Assembly: GCF_018413525.1 (NCBI RefSeq)
Contig: NZ_JAHCDD010000011.1
Location: 34,136-98,135, forward strand
DNA length: 64,000 nt
From: Acidovorax sp. CCYZU-2555
GTDB taxonomy: Bacteria; Pseudomonadota; Gammaproteobacteria; Burkholderiales; Burkholderiaceae_C
Direction of reading: 5' to 3'
Under the pieces are notes generated by a model. The model did not search any database, was not told the origin of the DNA, and saw only the letters and a list, made by a program, of their open reading frames with translations. Positions 60,673 through 64,000 of the stretch are shown here, piece after piece. Numbering within the stretch: the first letter of the stretch is position 1; each line of letters starts with the position of its first letter. Both the position numbers and the translations under genes were made by a program.

Positions 60673-61884
60673 TCAGGAAATCTTGGCGTCGAACACCGCC
60701 GCGGGATAGGGGCGGAAATCACGCACCAGCTTGAAGCTGCCATCGGGCGCGGCCTGGATGATCCCCTCCTGGCGCGCGCCGCGGTGGTCGTTGGCCATGA
60801 ACGTGACCTTGCGCGCGCCGCCTATGTTCTGGTCCTTGAGCGTCTCCATCACATCGACCAGGCTCGCGCGGGTCAGCGGCTTGCCGCTGTCGAGCAATGC
60901 CTTGAAGCCCTTGACGAACAGCGCGGCATTGCTCCAGCCGTTGAGACCGAACACACCCACCGGGTCGGCCGGATAGAGCTTACCCACGTTGTCGCGGTAG
61001 GCCTTGATGTCCGGGTCGTCGGCCGTGACGGGCATCAGCCACGACGAGAAATAGACACCGTTGAGCAGGTCGCCCGCGAGCTTGCGCGTCGTCGGATCGG
61101 CCGTGAAGAACGGCGCCATCCATTTCGCTTCGTAGCCTATGCGGTCGGCGGCCTTGAGCGCGGCCGTCAGATTGGCGTTCGAGCCGAAGACGATGACCAC
61201 GTCGGCCTTGGCCTTGGCCAGGCGGCGCACATGGGGCGTGAAGTCGGTATTGCGCACTTCGAACGGAATCGACTCCGACGCCTCCTTCTTGAGCCCGCTC
61301 AGGTGCAGATCGAAGCCACGCTTGCCCGAGCGGCCCAGCTCGTCGTTCTCCCACAGCAGCGCGACACGGCTGGCCTTGAGATCGGTGAGCGCGTAGTCGA
61401 GATTGGACGCCGCCGACCAGCCGTAGTCGGGCAACAGCGGAAACACCAGGCGTTCGGAGAACAGCGCCGTCGCCCCGCCTATGGGCCCAATCACCGGCAG
61501 GCCGATTTCCTTGGCATAGGGCAGCACCGCCACCGACTGCGCCGTGCCCACGGGCGCGGCCAGCGCGAAGATCTTGTCTTCCTCCACCATGCGGCGCGTG
61601 ACCGCGACGCTGCGCGCCGGCTCGTAGCCGTCGTCATAAGTGACGAACTTGATCTTCCAGCCATTGAGCGCATTGGTCTCGTTGGCCCACTTGAAGCAGG
61701 CCTCGGCGGCGTGCGTGAGGATCGCATAGAACGGCACCGGCCCCGTGACCGGCGTGAACGCTCCCACCGTGACGGTCTTGGTCGCCATGTCGATGCCCGG
61801 CGAGGCCTGCTGCGCACGCGCCAGCAACGGCGTCGCGGCGCAAGCGCTCAGCGCACTGGTGGAGAGGAAAGTTCTTCTGCGCAT
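60673..61884 (-). CDS. ABC transporter substrate-binding protein (Leu/Ile/Val-type)
   Basis: 403 aa from MRRRTFLST, with TTTGGAGGTTTCC upstream. RR leader (MRRRTFLSTSALSACA...LARAQ), then TVTVGAFTPVTGP, PVGTAQSVAVLPYAKEIGLPVIGPIGG (about 95-121), FEVRNTDFTPHVRRLAKAKADVVIVFG (about 195-221) and YPADPVGVFGLNGWSNA. Periplasmic Venus-flytrap fold of type I. First gene of the operon to LivF; the AATGCATT site at 61925-61941 lies about 40-57 bp upstream of its start. Confidence 0.93.
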   Translation of the reverse strand: MRRRTFLSTSALSACAATPLLARAQQASPGIDMATKTVTVGAFTPVTGPVPFYAILTHAAEACFKWANETNALNGWKIKFVTYDDGYEPARSVAVTRRMVEEDKIFALAAPVGTAQSVAVLPYAKEIGLPVIGPIGGATALFSERLVFPLLPDYGWSAASNLDYALTDLKASRVALLWENDELGRSGKRGFDLHLSGLKKEASESIPFEVRNTDFTPHVRRLAKAKADVVIVFGSNANLTAALKAADRIGYEAKWMAPFFTADPTTRKLAGDLLNGVYFSSWLMPVTADDPDIKAYRDNVGKLYPADPVGVFGLNGWSNAALFVKGFKALLDSGKPLTRASLVDVMETLKDQNIGGARKVTFMANDHRGARQEGIIQAAPDGSFKLVRDFRPYPAAVFDAKIS

Positions 61885-61924
61885 GGTGGAAACCTCCAAA
61901 AAAGGAACAGGGGTCGGCGGCACG

Positions 61925-61941
61925 ATAATGCATTGTATAAA
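61925..61941. promoter_or_regulatory. AATGCATT-type operator of the Liv operon
   Basis: ATAATGCATTGTATAAA, whose exact 17-bp reverse complement is at 62104-62120. The gap 61885-62164 has no gene; the two copies flank it. Candidate GntR/FCD site overlapping the minus-strand promoter. Confidence 0.7.
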
Positions 61942-62103
61942 CGAGCGTTTGAAATGTTAGCTAGGGTTTTCATCTAAGAAAACGCTGCTCCCATTGCCTT
62001 TCGCGAGCAGCTCGTCCATTGTTATCAATAGCTTGCCGAGTCGCCAGACTCGCTGGGCCGTCTTTGCGCTGTCTCCAAAAAGTCCTTTCATCCTTTTCAA
62101 TAA

Positions 62104-62120
62104 TTTATACAATGCATTAT
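62104..62120. promoter_or_regulatory. AATGCATT-type operator of the divergent CoA-transferase gene
   Basis: TTTATACAATGCATTAT, identical in sequence but inverted relative to 61925-61941. It lies 45-61 bp upstream of the plus-strand CoA-transferase start. Its TTTATAC could also be part of a -10 element. Confidence 0.7.
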
Positions 62121-62164
62121 CTAATCGAAGTTATGTCCATCTACCGTTCAGGAGCGCCCTCCCC

Positions 62165-63394
62165 ATGTCCACCCCTCCCCTCCAAGGCAAGCGCGTCATC
62201 GAGTTAGGAACCATGCTGGCCGCGCCTTTCGCCACGCATATCCTTTCGCAGCTGGGTGCCGAAGTCATCAAGATCGAGCCGCCGGCCGGCGACCCCACGC
62301 GCGCGCTGGTGCGCGGCGGCCCCAGCGGCACTTTCATCGCCTATAGCCATGGCAAGAAAAGCGCATGCCTTGATCTGACGCAGGCAGAAGGCCGCGAAGC
62401 GCTGCGCGCGCTGCTCGCGCATTCGGATGCGCTGGTGCACAACCTCGCGCCCAAGGCCGCGCGCAAGCTGGGCGTCACGCGCGAAGACTGCGCGCGCATC
62501 AATCCGCAACTGGTCTACTGCCATATCAGCGGCTACGCGGCCGGCCCGCAGGCCGATGACCTCGCGTCCAATCCCGTGGCCGAAGCCGCGACGGGCGTGA
62601 TGGAAGGCAATCGCATCAACGGCCGGCCCAGCCGCCTGGGGCCCTCGTACCACGACCAGTTCGCGGGCGCCTATGCGGTCATCGGCGTGCTTGCCTCTAT
62701 GCTGCAGGCGAAGAACGGCGCGCCGCCCGAGCCCGTGGGCATAGGGCTCTACGAAACCGGATTGCACGTGGCCGCGCGCGATCTGGTCGGCGTGCAGCTC
62801 AAGACCCAGCTGCTGGGCCGCGCCGAACGCGAGCCGCATGGCGAGTTCAGCATGCCCGGCTATGGCGCCTACCTCACTTCGGACGAACGCTGGATCTATC
62901 TGCTGATGCTCACCGACGGCCACTGGCTCAAGTTCTGCGAAGCCATGCAGCTGCCCCAGGGCGCCGAGCCGGCATTTGCCACGCTGCGCATGCGCAAGAA
63001 AGCGCGTGAAGAGGTCGAGGCCATGGTCAGCAGCGCGATCGCCGCGCGCCCGTTCGATGCGCTGCTGGGCCAGCTCAAGGCCGCGGGCGTGGGCTGCACC
63101 GAAGTGCTGCCGCTGGAGCGCGTGCTCGAAGCCGAACATGCGCACCAGCCGGGCAAGCTGCGCGACATCCGGTACCGCGGGCTCTCGTTCGAAGCGCCCG
63201 AGTTTCCGCGCATGGCCGGCGCTGCGGGCAGCGTCGAAACCCTTCCGCCGGCCGAGCTGGGCGAGCATACTATCGAGGTGTTGGCCGCCGCCGGCCTGTC
63301 GGAGTCCGCGCGCGCCGCGCTGCTGGCTTCGGGCGCAGTGCGAACTGCCGAGCCCGGGTCGTTTGCCTGGGCCCCGGTGCGCGAAGCCAGCTGA
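62165..63394 (+). CDS. CaiB/BaiF CoA-transferase
   Basis: 409 aa from MSTPPLQGKRV; CAGGAGCGCCCTCCCC precedes. KRVIELGTMLAAPFATHILSQLGAEVIKIEPPAGDPTR (about 8-45), then VAEAATGVMEGNRINGRPSRLGPSYHDQFAGAYAVIGVLASML (about 138-180), with the catalytic Asp in SYHDQFAG. It transfers CoA from a donor to an acid, probably the substrate imported by the divergent Liv system. Coregulation by the paired AATGCATT sites is likely. The C-terminal about 30 residues are variable. Confidence 0.93.
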   Translation: MSTPPLQGKRVIELGTMLAAPFATHILSQLGAEVIKIEPPAGDPTRALVRGGPSGTFIAYSHGKKSACLDLTQAEGREALRALLAHSDALVHNLAPKAARKLGVTREDCARINPQLVYCHISGYAAGPQADDLASNPVAEAATGVMEGNRINGRPSRLGPSYHDQFAGAYAVIGVLASMLQAKNGAPPEPVGIGLYETGLHVAARDLVGVQLKTQLLGRAEREPHGEFSMPGYGAYLTSDERWIYLLMLTDGHWLKFCEAMQLPQGAEPAFATLRMRKKAREEVEAMVSSAIAARPFDALLGQLKAAGVGCTEVLPLERVLEAEHAHQPGKLRDIRYRGLSFEAPEFPRMAGAAGSVETLPPAELGEHTIEVLAAAGLSESARAALLASGAVRTAEPGSFAWAPVREAS

Positions 63395-63423
63395 CAGCTC
63401 CCCACCATAAAACAGCGAAAACC

Positions 63424-63999
63424 ATGCGCGTGCCGCGACAAGAACACCACCACCGCCAGATCGATCTGCGTTTCTACCACCGTGAAGACGGCTTGTATGA
63501 AGTCGAGGGCCGGCTCGTCGATCGCAAGACCGTGGCGTTTCGCCGCCAACTCTCGGACGTCGACTCGCCTCCTGGCGACACGCTGCACGACATCACGGTC
63601 ATCCTGGTGTTCGATCAGGACATGTGGGTGCGCGACGCCAGCGCGCATATGCAGGCCACGCCTTTCGACATCTGCCCCGGCGCACAAGCCTCGCTCACGC
63701 CGCTGATCGGCCTGCAGATGGCCGGCGGCTGGAACAAGAACGTGCGCGCGCTGCTCAAGGGCGAGCGCTCCTGCACGCATATCGTCGAGCTGCTGGGCCC
63801 GCTGGCGACCACCGCCTACCAGGGCCTGGCGCCCATGCGCTTGGCGGCGATCAACCAGCCCGAAAACGCCGCCCAGCGCCTGGCCAAGGTCGACAGCTGC
63901 TATGCGTATTCAGGCGAGCGCACGGTCGTCGCACGGCTGTGGCCCGAACTGCACAGACCCGCGCCGATAGCGGTCACCGACAACGGCAGCGCGCTATAA
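63424..63999 (+). CDS. DUF2889 family protein
   Basis: 191 aa. The block RQIDLRFYHREDGLYEVEGRLVDRK (about 11-35), DICPGAQASLTPLIGLQMAGGW (about 82-103) and GERSCTHIVELLGPLATTAYQ (about 112-132) match the DUF2889 family. Function unknown; members occur in Burkholderiales beside CoA-related genes. It follows the CoA-transferase by 29 bp and is probably cotranscribed. No clear ribosome site. The stop is the last codon of the window (63997-63999), so the gene is complete. Confidence 0.87.
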   Translation: MRVPRQEHHHRQIDLRFYHREDGLYEVEGRLVDRKTVAFRRQLSDVDSPPGDTLHDITVILVFDQDMWVRDASAHMQATPFDICPGAQASLTPLIGLQMAGGWNKNVRALLKGERSCTHIVELLGPLATTAYQGLAPMRLAAINQPENAAQRLAKVDSCYAYSGERTVVARLWPELHRPAPIAVTDNGSAL

Positions 64000-64000
64000 G

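Overview
The window is GC-rich DNA with dense, short-spaced genes and the content of a Burkholderiales betaproteobacterium, probably Comamonadaceae-like. The support is six Bug/TctC-type periplasmic receptors, many CaiB/BaiF CoA-transferases, LysR, IclR and GntR regulators, FecI/FecR-controlled TonB receptors, and dispersed REP-like palindromes of the form CCTTCGACAAGCTCAGG. I saw no rRNA, tRNA, CRISPR array, insertion sequence or prophage. Species cannot be named from the sequence alone.

Layout. 1-8.4 kb: a partial alpha/beta hydrolase whose nucleophile position reads Glu, a divergent LysR regulator, then a Fur-box-led FecI/FecR/TonB-receptor operon ending in DUF3649, PepSY and DUF3325 membrane proteins. 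8.4-15.8 kb: a transglutaminase-like protein, a LysR/alpha-hydroxy-acid oxidase pair, a Bug receptor, an RraA-like aldolase with a D-2-hydroxyacid dehydrogenase, and a LysR. 15.8-22.4 kb: an acyl-CoA catabolic operon (ligase, dehydratase, CoA-transferase, Bug, thioesterase, IclR). 22.8-28.4 kb: a ferritin-like protein, then a tightly coupled operon otsA, acyl-CoA-dehydrogenase-like, PIG-L deacetylase, methyltransferase, glycosyltransferase, otsB. 28.6-32.8 kb: a second FecI/FecR/TonB system on the minus strand. 32.8-38.2 kb: RraA, Bug, an aconitase-family enzyme with the swivel domain first, LysR and a short-chain dehydrogenase. 38.3-39.2 kb: a lower-GC orphan gene whose N-terminus resembles the translocation domain of Salmonella type III effectors. 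39.2-45.1 kb: FMN reductase, then an operon with two Bug receptors, VOC and NIPSNAP proteins, fumarylacetoacetase and SDR. 46.0-54.0 kb: a GntR regulator, CitE-like lyase, isochorismatase-fold protein, two CoA-transferases, dehydratase, Bug and SMP-30. 54.7-63.4 kb: a LivFGHM transporter in one operon with two dehydrogenases, a hydratase and a substrate-binding protein, facing a divergent CoA-transferase; a DUF2889 protein closes the window.

How it fits together. Most of the right half looks like uptake and CoA-dependent breakdown of small carboxylic acids: receptor or Liv transporter, CoA-transferase, hydratase, dehydrogenase or CitE-type lyase. A shared AATGCATT-centred operator, often AATGCA-N3-TGCATT, stands in front of three of these operons and probably binds the GntR/FCD regulator encoded among them. 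The two iron systems are separate, each with its own sigma/anti-sigma pair and Fur-like box. The most novel items are the ots-bracketed biosynthetic operon, the orphan type III effector candidate, the AATGCATT regulon, and a REP array that is read in frame as a C-terminal extension of an acyl-CoA ligase.
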